DNA of 51,460 bases from Streptomyces sp. SID486. GTDB taxonomy: Bacteria; Actinomycetota; Actinomycetes; Streptomycetales; Streptomycetaceae. This document shows, one piece after another, positions 1 to 9,243 of the stretch. The first letter of the stretch is position 1; each line of letters begins with the position of its first letter. The stretch is taken from positions 1 through 51,460 of the forward strand of contig NZ_WWJT01000051.1 of assembly GCF_009865385.1 (NCBI RefSeq), in the 5' to 3' direction. A program made the translations under genes and the position numbers. The notes beneath the pieces were generated by a model that was given only the letters and a program-made list of their open reading frames with translations, ran no database searches and was not told the origin of the DNA.

Positions 1-62
1 CCCGGTTCGGACTGGCCCGGGACTGAGCCCGTCACGCCTCCTGGGCACGGGGGCGGCACCCG

Positions 63-83
63 GCAGCCGATAGCCTTTCGGCC
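63..83 (+). promoter_or_regulatory. Possible -10 element of a leaderless gene
   Basis: TAGCCT at 71-76 fits the actinomycete -10 pattern TANNNT and lies 7 nt before the GTG at 84, so a transcript from it would begin at or next to the start codon. I see no convincing -35 hexamer. The 15-mer ggcagccgatagcct (62-76) recurs at 3148-3162 in the ruvC promoter, but the upstream RecA-NDp box is absent here. Confidence 0.35.
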
Positions 84-626
84 GTGACCGCAACCCTCGT
101 CTGGATCCTCGTCGCGCTCCTCGCCGTCGGCGTGTACCTCAGCTGGACCGCCGGCCGGCTGGACCGGCTGCACGTGCGGATGGACGCCGCCCGCGCCGCG
201 CTCGACGCCCAACTGCTGCGGCGCGCCTCCGTGGCGCAGGAGCTGGCGACCTCGGGCGTGCTGGACCCGGCCGCCTCGATCGTGCTGTACGAGGCCGCGC
301 ACGCCGCCCGGCAGGCCGAGGAGGAGCACCGCGAGGTCGCCGAGAGCGAGCTGAGCCAGGCGCTGCGGGCGGTCTTCGGGGAAGCCGCGCAGGTGGAGGC
401 CGTGCGCGAGGCCCCCGGCGGTGAGGAGGCGGCCCGCGAGCTCGCCGAGGCCGTGCGCCGGGTGCCGATGGCCCGCCGCTTCCACAACGACGCCGTGGGG
501 GCCGCCCGCAGGCTCCGCGAACACCGCAAGGTCCGCTGGTTCCGGCTGGCCGGCCACGCCCCCTTCCCGCTGGCCGTCGAGATGGACGACGAGCCGCCCG
601 CGGCCCTGGTCGAACGGGCCTGCTGA
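84..626 (+). CDS. Small membrane-anchored protein, LemA-like
   Basis: A 180-residue protein of uncertain role. It starts with a single hydrophobic segment (residues about 3-20, LVWILVALLAVGVYLSW) followed by a largely helical, Arg/Glu/Ala-rich soluble part. The spacing of the first helices (RLDRLHVRMDAARAALDAQL) and a C-terminal stretch with FHNDAVGAARRLRE recall LemA family proteins, which have one N-terminal membrane helix and a cytoplasmic or extracytoplasmic helical bundle, but the match is by eye only. The GTG start is chosen because the membrane helix follows at once and a -10-like element lies 7 nt upstream. There is no clear Shine-Dalgarno sequence, in keeping with leaderless translation. 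It is followed by a short hairpin and then pdxS, and I see no functional link to vitamin B6 synthesis. Confidence 0.6.
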   Translation: MTATLVWILVALLAVGVYLSWTAGRLDRLHVRMDAARAALDAQLLRRASVAQELATSGVLDPAASIVLYEAAHAARQAEEEHREVAESELSQALRAVFGEAAQVEAVREAPGGEEAARELAEAVRRVPMARRFHNDAVGAARRLREHRKVRWFRLAGHAPFPLAVEMDDEPPAALVERAC

Positions 627-630
627 ACCC

Positions 631-655
631 CCGGTGGACGAAAAGGATCCACCGG
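631..655 (+). terminator. Weak hairpin after the LemA-like gene
   Basis: CCGGTGGA (631-638) pairs perfectly with TCCACCGG (648-655) around a 9-nt A-rich loop, 5 nt after the stop codon. An 8-bp stem with no T-run is typical of Streptomyces gene ends. Confidence 0.45.
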
Positions 656-740
656 CTTGCCATTGGCCCTTGCTGTGGCCTGGTCCACTCGCGTTTCCTC
701 GTCGGTGCAGCAACCCTCTTTCACTTCAGCGAGGTCATCC

Positions 741-1646
741 GTGTCCACCATCGACAACCAGGCTCCCGAGACCGGCACCGCCCGTGTGAAGCGCGGCATG
801 GCCGAGCAGCTCAAGGGCGGCGTGATCATGGACGTCGTCACGCCGGAGCAGGCGAAGATCGCCGAGGACGCGGGCGCCGTCGCCGTCATGGCCCTTGAGC
901 GGGTCCCGGCCGACATCCGCAAGGACGGCGGCGTGGCCCGCATGTCCGACCCGGACATGATCGAAGGCATCATCGACGCCGTCTCGATCCCCGTCATGGC
1001 CAAGTCCCGCATCGGCCACTTCGTCGAGGCCCAGGTGCTGCAGTCCCTCGGCGTCGACTACATCGACGAGTCCGAGGTGCTGACCCCGGCCGACGAGGTC
1101 AACCACTCCGACAAGTGGTCCTTCACGACCCCCTTCGTGTGCGGTGCGACCAACCTGGGCGAGGCCCTGCGCCGCATCGCCGAGGGCGCCGCGATGATCC
1201 GCTCCAAGGGCGAGGCCGGCACCGGCAACGTCGTCGAGGCCGTGCGCCACCTGCGCCAGATCAAGAACGAGATCGCCCGCCTGCGCGGCTTCGACAACCA
1301 CGAGCTGTACGCCGCCGCCAAGGAGCTGCGCGCCCCGTACGAGCTGGTCAAGGAGGTCGCCGAGCTGGGCAAGCTCCCGGTGGTGCTCTTCTCCGCCGGC
1401 GGCGTGGCCACCCCGGCCGACGCCGCTCTGATGCGCCAGCTCGGTGCCGAGGGCGTGTTCGTCGGCTCCGGCATCTTCAAGTCCGGCGACCCGGCCAAGC
1501 GCGCCGCCGCCATCGTGAAGGCCACCACCTTCTACGACGACCCGAAGATCATCGCGGACGCGTCGCGCAACCTCGGCGAGGCCATGGTCGGCATCAACTG
1601 CGACACCCTCCCCGAGACCGAGCGCTACGCGAACCGCGGCTGGTAA
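741..1646 (+). CDS. pdxS: Pyridoxal 5'-phosphate synthase, synthase subunit PdxS
   Basis: The PdxS (Pdx1/SNZ) subunit builds pyridoxal 5'-phosphate from ribose 5-phosphate, glyceraldehyde 3-phosphate and ammonia supplied by PdxT; in the family twelve PdxS and twelve PdxT assemble. The 301-residue TIM-barrel has the family's usual length. Signature stretches include [55 protein letters not shown] and the phosphate-binding loop [15 protein letters not shown]. The GTG at 741 is chosen because AGCGAGG (728-734) precedes it and family homology starts just after; an upstream in-frame start near 657 would add an untypical extension. pdxT follows after 21 nt, so the two are surely co-transcribed. Confidence 0.97.
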   Translation: MSTIDNQAPETGTARVKRGMAEQLKGGVIMDVVTPEQAKIAEDAGAVAVMALERVPADIRKDGGVARMSDPDMIEGIIDAVSIPVMAKSRIGHFVEAQVLQSLGVDYIDESEVLTPADEVNHSDKWSFTTPFVCGATNLGEALRRIAEGAAMIRSKGEAGTGNVVEAVRHLRQIKNEIARLRGFDNHELYAAAKELRAPYELVKEVAELGKLPVVLFSAGGVATPADAALMRQLGAEGVFVGSGIFKSGDPAKRAAAIVKATTFYDDPKIIADASRNLGEAMVGINCDTLPETERYANRGW

Positions 1647-1667
1647 GCACCGAGGAACCGCACTCAC

Positions 1668-2273
1668 ATGACCGACGCACCCGTCATAGGCGTCCTGGCC
1701 CTCCAGGGCGACGTACGGGAGCACCTCATCGCCCTGGCCGCGGCCGACGCCGTGGCCAGGCCGGTGCGGCGCCCCGAGGAACTCGCCGAGGTGGACGGCC
1801 TCGTCCTGCCCGGCGGCGAGTCCACCACCATCTCCAAACTGGCCGTGCTCTTCGGCGTGATGGAACCCCTCCGCGCGCGCGTGCGGGACGGCCTGCCCGT
1901 CTACGGCACCTGCGCCGGCATGATCATGCTCGCCGACAAGATCCTCGACCCGCGCTCGGGCCAGGAGACCATCGGCGGCATCGACATGATCGTGCGCCGC
2001 AACGCCTTCGGCCGGCAGAACGAGTCCTTCGAGGCCGCGGTCGACGTGCGGGGCGTCGCGGGCGATCCCGTGGAGGGCGTCTTCATCCGCGCGCCCTGGG
2101 TCGAGTCCGTGGGTGCCCGTGCCGAGGTCCTCGCCGAGCACGAGGGCCACATCGTCGCCGTCCGCCAGGGCAACGTGCTCGCCACGTCGTTCCACCCGGA
2201 ACTGACCGGCGACCACCGCGTGCACTCCCTGTTCGTCGACATGGTGCGCGCGAACCGGACGACCGAGTCCTAG
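1668..2273 (+). CDS. pdxT: Pyridoxal 5'-phosphate synthase, glutaminase subunit PdxT
   Basis: PdxT is a class I (triad) glutaminase that hydrolyses glutamine and channels ammonia to PdxS. The 201-residue protein shows the full triad: the nucleophile Cys82 in YGTCAGMI, and His176 and Glu178 in [22 protein letters not shown] near the N-terminus and the LPGGEST oxyanion loop (about 47-53) are family signatures. The ATG at 1668 lies 21 nt after pdxS. The pair forms the ribose-5-phosphate-dependent B6 pathway; no pdxR-type regulator is visible beside it. Confidence 0.97.
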   Translation: MTDAPVIGVLALQGDVREHLIALAAADAVARPVRRPEELAEVDGLVLPGGESTTISKLAVLFGVMEPLRARVRDGLPVYGTCAGMIMLADKILDPRSGQETIGGIDMIVRRNAFGRQNESFEAAVDVRGVAGDPVEGVFIRAPWVESVGARAEVLAEHEGHIVAVRQGNVLATSFHPELTGDHRVHSLFVDMVRANRTTES

Positions 2274-2324
2274 TAGGATCTCTGGCGTTCGTATAGAGAT
2301 GGGTTACGCGAAGGAGACAGGCAG

Positions 2325-3077
2325 ATGTCCGGCCACTCTAAATGGGCCACGACGAAGCACAAGAAGGCCGTGATCGACGCCAAGCGCGGCAAGCTCTTCG
2401 CGAAGCTGATCAAGAACATCGAGGTCGCGGCGCGGATGGGCGGCGTGGACCTCGACGGCAACCCGACGCTCTACGACGCCGTCCAGAAGGCCAAGAAGCA
2501 GTCGGTGCCGAACAAGAACATCGACTCCGCGATCAAGCGCGGCGGTGGTCTCGAGGCCGGTGGCGCCGACTACGAGACGATCATGTACGAGGGTTACGGC
2601 CCGAACGGTGTCGCGGTGCTCATCGAGTGCCTCACCGACAACCGCAACCGCGCCGCCTCCGACGTCCGCGTGGCCATGACGCGCAACGGCGGCTCCATGG
2701 CCGACCCCGGCTCCGTGTCGTACCTGTTCAACCGCAAGGGCGTCGTCATCGTCCCCAAGGGCGAGCTGAGCGAGGACGACGTGCTCGGCGCCGTCCTCGA
2801 CGCCGGTGCCGAGGAGGTCAACGACCTCGGCGAGTCCTTCGAGGTGCTCAGCGAGGCCACCGACCTGGTCGCGGTCCGCACCGCCCTGCAGGACGCCGGC
2901 ATCGACTACGACTCCGCCGAGGCCAACTTCGTCCCGACCATGCAGGTCGAGCTGGACGAGGAGGGCGCCAGGAAGATCTTCAAGCTCATCGACGCGCTGG
3001 AGGACAGCGACGACGTGCAGAACGTCTTCGCCAACTTCGACGTGAGCGACGAGGTCATGGAGAAGGTCGACGCGTAA
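2325..3077 (+). CDS. yebC: YebC/PmpR family protein (TACO1 family)
   Basis: A 250-residue protein of the YebC/PmpR/TACO1 family. It opens with the hallmark [18 protein letters not shown] and continues with [23 protein letters not shown]. Members have been described as DNA-binding regulators, sometimes of ruvC and quorum genes, and more recently as translation factors that help ribosomes through proline-rich stretches; which role applies here cannot be told from sequence. The start ATG has GAAGGAG upstream and the family N-terminus begins exactly there. The long-conserved neighbourhood yebC-ruvCAB is kept, but a hairpin and a DNA-damage-type promoter separate yebC from ruvC, so the two need not be co-regulated. 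Confidence 0.95.
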   Translation: MSGHSKWATTKHKKAVIDAKRGKLFAKLIKNIEVAARMGGVDLDGNPTLYDAVQKAKKQSVPNKNIDSAIKRGGGLEAGGADYETIMYEGYGPNGVAVLIECLTDNRNRAASDVRVAMTRNGGSMADPGSVSYLFNRKGVVIVPKGELSEDDVLGAVLDAGAEEVNDLGESFEVLSEATDLVAVRTALQDAGIDYDSAEANFVPTMQVELDEEGARKIFKLIDALEDSDDVQNVFANFDVSDEVMEKVDA

Positions 3078-3095
3078 CGCGGACGGCTGGCCGAC

Positions 3096-3124
3096 CGGGC
3101 CGACGGGACACACCCGTCGGCCCG
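3096..3124 (+). terminator. Hairpin terminator between yebC and ruvC
   Basis: CGGGCCGACGGG (3096-3107) and CCCGTCGGCCCG (3113-3124) form a perfect 12-bp stem with a 5-nt loop, 18 nt after the yebC stop. It ends 15 nt before the ruvC promoter. Confidence 0.75.
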
Positions 3125-3139
3125 TCGCGTTGTACGGCG

Positions 3140-3162
3140 TTGTCAGTGGCAGCCGATAGCCT
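3140..3162 (+). promoter_or_regulatory. RecA-NDp (PafBC-type) DNA-damage promoter of ruvCAB
   Basis: TTGTCAGTG (3140-3148), an 8-nt spacer, then TAGCCT (3157-3162). This is an exact match to the RecA-NDp consensus TTGTCRGTG-N8-TANNNT, described for LexA-independent DNA-damage induction in mycobacteria and later tied to the WYL-domain activator PafBC. The expected start would be near 3169, giving a leader of about 43 nt to the ruvC GTG. Confidence 0.85.
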
Positions 3163-3211
3163 GCTCAAACTGGCGATCGAGCCGTCGGGCCGTCGAAGGG
3201 AGGGGGCGCGC

Positions 3212-3760
3212 GTGCGCGTACTCGGGGTGGACCCCGGGCTGACACGGTGTGGTGTCGGCGTGGTCGAGGGGGTCGCGGGCCGCCCGCTCACCATGATCGG
3301 CGTCGGGGTCGTCCGGACCCCCGCCGACGCGGAACTCAGCCACCGCCTCCTCGCCGTCGAGCAGGGCATCGAGCAGTGGCTCGACGAACACCGGCCCGAG
3401 TACGTCGCCGTGGAGCGCGTGTTCAGCCAGCACAACGTGCGCACGGTCATGGGCACCGCCCAGGCCAGCGCCGTGGCGATGCTGTGCGCCGCCCGTCGCG
3501 GCATCCCGGTCGCCCTGCACACCCCCAGCGAGGTCAAGGCCGCCGTCACCGGCAGCGGGCGCGCCGACAAGGCACAGGTGGGCGCCATGGTCACCCGCCT
3601 GCTGCGGCTCGCCGCGCCGCCCAGACCGGCCGACGCCGCCGACGCCCTCGCCCTCGCCATCTGCCACATCTGGCGGGCCCCCGCCCAGAACCGGCTCCAG
3701 CAGGCCGTCGCCCGGCAGGCCCTGCACGCAACGAACGCAACGAAAGGCCGTACGGCATGA
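3212..3760 (+). CDS. ruvC: Holliday junction resolvase RuvC
   Basis: RuvC is the endonuclease that cuts Holliday junctions after RuvAB branch migration. The 182-residue protein has the RNase H-like fold with the four acidic catalytic residues visible: Asp7 (VLGVDPGL), Glu68 (VAVERVF), and Asp141 with Asp144 ([12 protein letters not shown]). The GTG start is preceded by GAAGGGAGG and places Asp7 at its usual position; the larger open frame upstream belongs to no gene. It is the first gene of ruvC-ruvA-ruvB and overlaps ruvA by 4 nt (ATGA). The promoter upstream matches the DNA-damage RecA-NDp class, so induction by DNA damage independent of LexA is expected. Confidence 0.97.
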   Translation: MRVLGVDPGLTRCGVGVVEGVAGRPLTMIGVGVVRTPADAELSHRLLAVEQGIEQWLDEHRPEYVAVERVFSQHNVRTVMGTAQASAVAMLCAARRGIPVALHTPSEVKAAVTGSGRADKAQVGAMVTRLLRLAAPPRPADAADALALAICHIWRAPAQNRLQQAVARQALHATNATKGRTA

Positions 3761-4362
3761 TCGCCTTCGTCAGCGGCACGGTCGCCGCGCTCGCCCCCGA
3801 CACGGCGGTCGTCGAGGTCGGCGGCGTCGGCATGGCCGTCCAGTGCACCCCGAACACGCTGTCCACGCTGCGGACGGGGCGGCCCGCCAAACTGCACACC
3901 TCCCTCGTCGTCCGGGAGGACTCCCTCACCCTGTACGGCTTCGCCGACGACGACGAGCGCCAGGTCTTCGAACTGCTGCAGACCGCGAGCGGTGTCGGCC
4001 CGCGCCTCGCCCAGGCCATGCTCGCCGTGCACACCCCGGACGCGCTGCGCCGCGCGGTCGCCACCGGTGACGAGAAGGCCCTCACCGCCGTCCCCGGCAT
4101 CGGCAAGAAGGGCGCCCAGAAACTGCTGCTGGAGCTGAAGGACCGGCTCGGCGAGCCCGTCGGCGCCGCGGCCGTCGGCGCCCCCGTCAGCCAGGGCTGG
4201 CGCGACCAGCTGCACGCGGCCCTGATCGGCCTCGGCTACGCCACCCGCGAGGCCGACGAGGCGGTCACCGCCGTGGCGCCCCAGGCCGAGGCCGAAGGCG
4301 GCACGCCCCAGGTGGGCCGGCTGCTGAAGGCCGCCCTGCAGACCCTGAACCGAGCCCGCTGA
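3757..4362 (+). CDS. ruvA: Holliday junction DNA helicase subunit RuvA
   Basis: RuvA binds the four-way junction as a tetramer and loads RuvB. The 201-residue protein has the N-terminal OB-fold domain ([25 protein letters not shown]), two helix-hairpin-helix motifs ([13 protein letters not shown], then [18 protein letters not shown] at about 109-126) and a C-terminal RuvB-contacting domain ([21 protein letters not shown]). The ATG at 3757 overlaps the ruvC stop as ATGA, a sign of translational coupling. Confidence 0.97.
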   Translation: MIAFVSGTVAALAPDTAVVEVGGVGMAVQCTPNTLSTLRTGRPAKLHTSLVVREDSLTLYGFADDDERQVFELLQTASGVGPRLAQAMLAVHTPDALRRAVATGDEKALTAVPGIGKKGAQKLLLELKDRLGEPVGAAAVGAPVSQGWRDQLHAALIGLGYATREADEAVTAVAPQAEAEGGTPQVGRLLKAALQTLNRAR

Positions 4363-4386
4363 CCCACCCCGTCGTAAGGCACACAC

Positions 4387-5493
4387 ATGAACTGGGACGA
4401 CACCACCGACAGCGCCGCCGCCGAGGGGCCGGGCCCCGCCGCGGAGCGGCTGGTGGGCAATGTCGCCGACGGGGAGGACCAGGCCGTCGAGGCCGCCCTG
4501 CGCCCCAAGGACCTCGGCGAGTTCATCGGCCAGGAGAAGGTCCGCGAGCAGCTCGACCTGGTCCTGCGCGCCGCACGCGCGCGCGGCGCCACCGCCGACC
4601 ACGTGCTGCTCTCCGGTGCGCCCGGCCTCGGCAAGACCACCCTGTCCATGATCATCGCGGCCGAGATGGGCGCTCCCATCCGCATCACCTCCGGCCCCGC
4701 CATCCAGCACGCCGGCGACCTCGCCGCGATCCTCTCCTCCCTCCAGGAGGGCGAGGTGCTCTTCCTCGACGAGATCCACCGGATGTCGCGGCCCGCCGAG
4801 GAGATGCTGTACATGGCGATGGAGGACTTCCGCGTCGACGTCATCGTCGGCAAGGGCCCCGGAGCCACCGCGATCCCGCTGGAGCTGCCGCCGTTCACCC
4901 TGGTCGGCGCCACCACGCGCGCGGGCCTGCTGCCGCCGCCGCTGCGCGACCGCTTCGGCTTCACCGCGCACATGGAGTTCTACGAGCCGCACGAGCTGGA
5001 ACGCGTCGTCCACCGCTCGGCCGGCCTGCTCGACGTCGGGATCGATCCGGAGGGCGCCGTCGAGATCGCCGGCCGCTCCCGCGGCACGCCCCGCATCGCC
5101 AACCGGCTGCTCCGCCGTGTCCGCGACTACGCGCAGGTCAAGGCCGACGGACTGATCACCCGCGACATCGCCGCCGCCGCCCTCGCCGTCTACGAGGTCG
5201 ACGCGCGCGGTCTCGACCGGCTCGACCGGGCGGTGCTGCAGGCCCTGCTGAAGCTCTTCGGCGGCGGACCGGTGGGACTGTCCACCCTCGCCGTCGCCGT
5301 GGGGGAGGAGCGGGAGACCGTCGAGGAGGTCGCCGAACCGTTCCTGGTCCGGGAGGGACTGCTCGCCCGCACCCCGCGCGGCCGGGTCGCCACCCCGGCC
5401 GCCTGGGCGCACCTCGGACTGACCCCGCCGGGGCCGGCGGCGGGCCCCGGGGGAACCGGCAGAAACGGACAACAGGACCTGTTCGGGGCGTGA
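4387..5493 (+). CDS. ruvB: Holliday junction DNA helicase motor RuvB
   Basis: RuvB is the AAA+ hexameric motor that drives branch migration with RuvA. In the 368-residue protein Walker A is GAPGLGKT (77-84), Walker B LFLDEIH (125-131) and sensor 1 GATTRAG (174-180), followed by PLRDRFG with the arginine-finger region; a winged-helix domain closes the protein ([22 protein letters not shown]). The N-terminus carries about 25 extra acidic and alanine-rich residues, as is common in actinobacteria, and the C-terminus ends in a Gly/Pro-rich tail. It lies 24 nt after ruvA and shares its transcript. Confidence 0.97.
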   Translation: MNWDDTTDSAAAEGPGPAAERLVGNVADGEDQAVEAALRPKDLGEFIGQEKVREQLDLVLRAARARGATADHVLLSGAPGLGKTTLSMIIAAEMGAPIRITSGPAIQHAGDLAAILSSLQEGEVLFLDEIHRMSRPAEEMLYMAMEDFRVDVIVGKGPGATAIPLELPPFTLVGATTRAGLLPPPLRDRFGFTAHMEFYEPHELERVVHRSAGLLDVGIDPEGAVEIAGRSRGTPRIANRLLRRVRDYAQVKADGLITRDIAAAALAVYEVDARGLDRLDRAVLQALLKLFGGGPVGLSTLAVAVGEERETVEEVAEPFLVREGLLARTPRGRVATPAAWAHLGLTPPGPAAGPGGTGRNGQQDLFGA

Positions 5494-5550
5494 GGGCCGC
5501 CGCGCGGCGAGGGCGGTGGCCCGGCAGGAACCCAGGTGCCATGCTGAGCG

Positions 5551-5580
5551 TTGTTCCATGCGAGCGGACTCGCTTAGACT
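5551..5580 (+). promoter_or_regulatory. Probable housekeeping promoter for yajC-secDF
   Basis: TTGTTC (5551-5556) and TAGACT (5575-5580) are 18 nt apart, a good match to the HrdB-type consensus (TTGACN and TANNNT). It lies in the 176-nt gap between ruvB and yajC, leaving a leader of about 80 nt. Confidence 0.6.
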
Positions 5581-5669
5581 CCGCCGATGCCGCCCTTGTG
5601 GGCGGCGCCGACCACACCCCCATCCAAAGGCCGCTCACCCGCGCGGTCGCGCGAAGGAAATTCCGTCCC

Positions 5670-6197
5670 GTGAATGCCTATACCCTTCTCCCGTTCATCG
5701 TGCTCATCGCGGCCATGTTCCTGATGACGCGCTCGGCCAAGAAGAAGCAGCAGCAGGCCGCCAACATGCGGAACGAGATGCAGCCCGGCTCCGGTGTCCG
5801 CACCATCGGGGGGATGTACGCGACGGTCAAGGAGGTCAACGAGGACACCGTCCTCCTCGACGCCGGCCCGGGCGTCGACCTCCTCTTCGCCAAGAACGCC
5901 ATCGGCGCCGTCCTCACCGACGACGAGTACAACCGCATCGTCCACGGCATCGAGCACGACCTGAAGTCCGACGCCGGCCTCGTCCCGGACGACGCCTCCT
6001 CCCTCGCCGAGTCCGACGAGTCCGACGGTTCCGCCGCCGCTGCCGCCGCCGCCGATGACAAGATCGACCTCGGTAAGAAGGACTCCGCCGAGCGCGGCGC
6101 GGACGCGATCCAGGCCGCCGAGGACAAGGCCGACGCGGCCGAGGCCAAGGCGGAGGACGAGTCCAGGAAGACCGACGGCGACTCCGACACGAAGTAG
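5670..6197 (+). CDS. yajC: Preprotein translocase accessory subunit YajC
   Basis: YajC is the small membrane partner of SecD-SecF. The 175-residue protein has one N-terminal membrane helix (residues about 4-19, YTLLPFIVLIAAMFLM), then the conserved basic patch RSAKKKQQQ and the cytoplasmic core MQPGSGVRTIGGMYATVKEV. The remaining roughly 80 residues are highly acidic and alanine-rich (DKADAAEAKAEDES), an extension absent from the about 110-residue E. coli protein but common in streptomycetes. The GTG at 5670 is chosen because GAAGGAA precedes it and the membrane helix follows directly. secD lies 142 nt downstream. Confidence 0.93.
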   Translation: MNAYTLLPFIVLIAAMFLMTRSAKKKQQQAANMRNEMQPGSGVRTIGGMYATVKEVNEDTVLLDAGPGVDLLFAKNAIGAVLTDDEYNRIVHGIEHDLKSDAGLVPDDASSLAESDESDGSAAAAAAADDKIDLGKKDSAERGADAIQAAEDKADAAEAKAEDESRKTDGDSDTK

Positions 6198-6339
6198 TCA
6201 CCCCCCGGGACGCGCGACGGCGGCATGACGGCGCCCCGCGCACCCCGGGCGCGTCTGTTTCCCGTACGGGAGCCCGACACCATGTCATGGCCGACCGCGC
6301 CGACCGGGCGCGGGGCGGCCCGAGAGGGAGTACGAGAAG

Positions 6340-8130
6340 GTGGCAGCACCTAAGAGGGGCCGAAGTGCGAGCGCCCAGAGCAAGCCAGGGCGCTCGCTGG
6401 CCCTCATCCTGATCGCCATCGTGGCGCTGACCGGAGGGATGTTCGCCTCCGGGCACAAGACTCCGCGTCTCGGCATCGACCTCGCCGGTGGTACGAGCAT
6501 CACGCTCAAGGCGAAGGCCGACCAGGGGTCCGCGATCAACAAGGCCAACATGGACACCGCGGTCGACATCATGAACCGCCGTGTCAACGGTCTGGGCGTC
6601 TCCGAGGCGGAGGTGCAGACCCAGGGGAACGACAACATCATCGTCAACATCCCCAAGGGCACCAACTCCAAGGAGGCCCAGGAACAGGTCGGCACCACCG
6701 CCAAGCTGTACTTCCGGCCGGTCCTGGCCAGCGAGCCCAGCGGCCCGGCCGGCAAGAGCCCCTCGCCGAGCGCGTCCTCCGGCGGCAGCTCCTCGCCGAA
6801 GCCCGGCGCGAGCCCGTCGTCGAGCGCCTCCTCGAAGGAGAAGGCTTCCTCGCCCGGCTCCTCCTCCCCGTCGGCCACGGCCACCTCCCAGGGCCGCGCC
6901 GTCACCGACGCGCTGAAGGCCGGCTCCACTCCCTCGCCGAGCGGCTCCGCCTCCGGCAGCGGCAAGCCGTCGGCCAGCCCGTCGGCCTCCTCCGGCAGCG
7001 GCTCGGACACGGCCGCCAAGCTCCAGGCGCAGTACGCCGCCCTCGACTGCACCAAGCCGACCGACCGCGCGTCCGCCGGCAAGAACGCCGAGCCCGGCCG
7101 GTCGACCGTGGCCTGCGGCGAGAACGACGGCGCCTGGTACAAGTACCTGCTGGGTCCGGCCGGCGTGGACGGCACCGAGGTGAAGAAGGCCCAGGCGGTC
7201 TTCGACACCCAGGGCGCCTCCGGCTGGCAGGTCCAGATGACCTTCACCTCCAAGGGCGCCAAGAAGTTCGCCGACATCACCGGCGAGCTGGCCAAGAACC
7301 AGCAGCCGCAGAACGAGTTCGGCATCGTCCTCGACGGCCAGGTCGTCTCCAGCCCCTTCGTGCGGACGGCCATCACCGGCGGCCAGGCCGAGATCTCCGG
7401 CAGCTTCAAGCAGGAAGAGGCGCAGAACCTCGCCAACATGCTGTCGTACGGCGCCCTGCCGCTCTCCTTCCAGGAGCAGTCCGTCACCACCGTCACCGCC
7501 GCGCTCGGCGGTGAGCAGCTGCACGCCGGCCTGCTCGCCGGCGCGATCGGCCTGGCGCTGGTCGTGATCTACCTGGTGGTCTACTACCGCGGCCTGTCGC
7601 TCGTCGCCATGGCCTCCCTCGTGGTCTCCGCGATCCTCACCTACGTGATCATGGCCCTGCTCGGCCCGGCCATCGGCTTCGCGCTGAACCTGCCGGCCGT
7701 CTGCGGTGCCATCGTCGCCATCGGTATCACCGCGGACTCGTTCATCGTGTACTTCGAACGCATCCGCGACGAGATCCGCGAGGGCCGCTCCCTGCGCCCC
7801 GCCGTGGAGCGGGCCTGGCCGCGCGCCCGGCGCACCATCCTGGTCTCCGACTTCGTGTCGTTCCTCGCCGCCGCCGTGCTGTTCATCGTCACCGTCGGCA
7901 AGGTGCAGGGCTTCGCGTTCACGCTGGGCCTGACCACCGTGCTCGACGTGGTCGTCGTCTTCTTCTTCACCAAGCCGCTGATGACACTGCTCGCTCGCCG
8001 CAGGTTCTTCGCCGACGGCCACAAGTGGTCCGGACTCGACCCGAAGAGCCTCGGCGCCAAGCCGCCGCTGCGCCGCACCCGCCGTCCCGCCGGACCCGCC
8101 GCCGGCCCCGTCGACCCCAAGGAGGCGTGA
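6340..8130 (+). CDS. secD: Protein translocase subunit SecD with a Ser/Pro/Gly-rich insert
   Basis: SecD, with SecF, is an RND-type membrane protein that uses the proton gradient to help pull secreted proteins across the membrane. The 596-residue protein has a first membrane helix (about 19-37), the signature LGIDLAGGTSITL (44-56), the large extracytoplasmic P1 domain, and a C-terminal group of five helices including AIGITADSFIVYFERIRDE, the conserved acidic transport motif. Inside P1, residues about 131-223 form a low-complexity stretch of Ser, Pro, Gly and Ala (such as SPSPSASSGGSSSP) that splits the conserved fold. GTG start after GAGAAGG. secF begins 4 nt after its stop codon. Confidence 0.96.
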   Translation: MAAPKRGRSASAQSKPGRSLALILIAIVALTGGMFASGHKTPRLGIDLAGGTSITLKAKADQGSAINKANMDTAVDIMNRRVNGLGVSEAEVQTQGNDNIIVNIPKGTNSKEAQEQVGTTAKLYFRPVLASEPSGPAGKSPSPSASSGGSSSPKPGASPSSSASSKEKASSPGSSSPSATATSQGRAVTDALKAGSTPSPSGSASGSGKPSASPSASSGSGSDTAAKLQAQYAALDCTKPTDRASAGKNAEPGRSTVACGENDGAWYKYLLGPAGVDGTEVKKAQAVFDTQGASGWQVQMTFTSKGAKKFADITGELAKNQQPQNEFGIVLDGQVVSSPFVRTAITGGQAEISGSFKQEEAQNLANMLSYGALPLSFQEQSVTTVTAALGGEQLHAGLLAGAIGLALVVIYLVVYYRGLSLVAMASLVVSAILTYVIMALLGPAIGFALNLPAVCGAIVAIGITADSFIVYFERIRDEIREGRSLRPAVERAWPRARRTILVSDFVSFLAAAVLFIVTVGKVQGFAFTLGLTTVLDVVVVFFFTKPLMTLLARRRFFADGHKWSGLDPKSLGAKPPLRRTRRPAGPAAGPVDPKEA

Positions 8131-8133
8131 GCG

Positions 8134-9243
8134 ATGTCGAAACTCGGCAACCTCGGCGCTCGACTGCACCGCGGCGAGATCTCCTACGACTTCGTCGGCA
8201 AGCGCAAGATCTGGTACGGCGTCTCGATCCTGATCACCATCACGGCCATCCTCGGCCTGGCGGTGCGCGGCCTGAACATGGGCATCGAGTTCCAGGGCGG
8301 CGCGGTCTTCACGACGCCCACGAAGATGAGCACGTCGGTGGCCAAGGCGGAGGAGTACGCCGACGCGGCCTCCGGCCACCAGGCGGTCGTCCAGAAGCTC
8401 GGCAACGGCAGCCTGCGCATCCAGATCGCCGGCATCGACACCAACCAGTCCGACAAGATCAAGCAGGAGCTGGCCAAGGACCTGAACCTCGACCCCGAGA
8501 AGCTCGCCGCCGACCTGGTCGGCCCGAGCTGGGGCGAGCAGATCGCCAGCAAGGCCTGGCAGGGCCTGGCGATCTTCATGGTCCTCGTGGTGATCTACCT
8601 GGCGATCGCCTTCGAGTGGCGCATGGCCGTCGCGGCGCTCGTCGCGCTGATCCACGACATCACCATCACGACCGGCATCTACGCCCTGGTCGGCTTCGAG
8701 GTCACGCCCGGCACGGTCATCGGTCTGCTGACCATCCTCGGTTACTCGCTCTACGACACGGTCGTCGTCTTCGACAGCCTCAAGGAGCAGACGAAGGACA
8801 TCACCAAGCAGACCCGCTTCACCTACAGCGACATCGCCAACCGGTCGATCAACGGCACCCTGGTCCGCTCCATCAACACCACGGTCGTCGCCCTGCTGCC
8901 GGTCGCCGGTCTGCTGTTCATCGGCGGCGGCTTCCTCGGCGCGGGCACGCTCAACGACATCTCGCTGTCGCTGTTCGTCGGCCTCGCGGCCGGTGCCTAC
9001 TCGTCGATCTTCATCGCCACCCCGCTCGTCGCCGACCTCAAGGAACGCGAGCCGGCGATGAGGGCACTGAAGAAGCGGGTCCTGGCCAAGCGTGCCCAGG
9101 CCGGCCCCGACGAGGGCCTCGTCGGGGACCGCGCCACCGCGGATGACGACGCCGACGACGCCGCCCCGGCCGTCGTGGGCCCGCGCAACCAGCCCGCGTC
9201 CCGCGGCCGGGGCCGCGGCCGACCCTCGGGGAAGCGCCGATGA
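8134..9243 (+). CDS. secF: Protein translocase subunit SecF
   Basis: SecF pairs with SecD in proton-driven protein export. The 369-residue protein has a first helix (about 28-45), the signature [12 protein letters not shown], a short periplasmic-type domain, and five C-terminal helices containing [18 protein letters not shown], the counterpart of the SecD motif. The tail (about 315-369) is hydrophilic, first acidic then Arg/Gly-rich ([13 protein letters not shown]), and presumably cytoplasmic. The ATG is 4 nt after the secD stop; its own stop overlaps the apt start (ATGA). Confidence 0.96.
   Translation: MSKLGNLGARLHRGEISYDFVGKRKIWYGVSILITITAILGLAVRGLNMGIEFQGGAVFTTPTKMSTSVAKAEEYADAASGHQAVVQKLGNGSLRIQIAGIDTNQSDKIKQELAKDLNLDPEKLAADLVGPSWGEQIASKAWQGLAIFMVLVVIYLAIAFEWRMAVAALVALIHDITITTGIYALVGFEVTPGTVIGLLTILGYSLYDTVVVFDSLKEQTKDITKQTRFTYSDIANRSINGTLVRSINTTVVALLPVAGLLFIGGGFLGAGTLNDISLSLFVGLAAGAYSSIFIATPLVADLKEREPAMRALKKRVLAKRAQAGPDEGLVGDRATADDDADDAAPAVVGPRNQPASRGRGRGRPSGKRR

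Noticed and set aside
62..76. 15-mer shared between the first gene and the ruvC promoter as a common regulator site
   Set aside because: One shared 15-mer is near chance expectation for 51 kb, and the upstream RecA-NDp box is missing at the first site.
657..740. Longer pdxS start at 657
   Set aside because: The added residues do not fit the family, while the GTG at 741 has AGCGAGG upstream.
5914..8655. A 913-codon minus-strand frame opposite secD
   Set aside because: His/Asp/Gly-rich nonsense composition typical of reverse-strand frames in high-GC genes.
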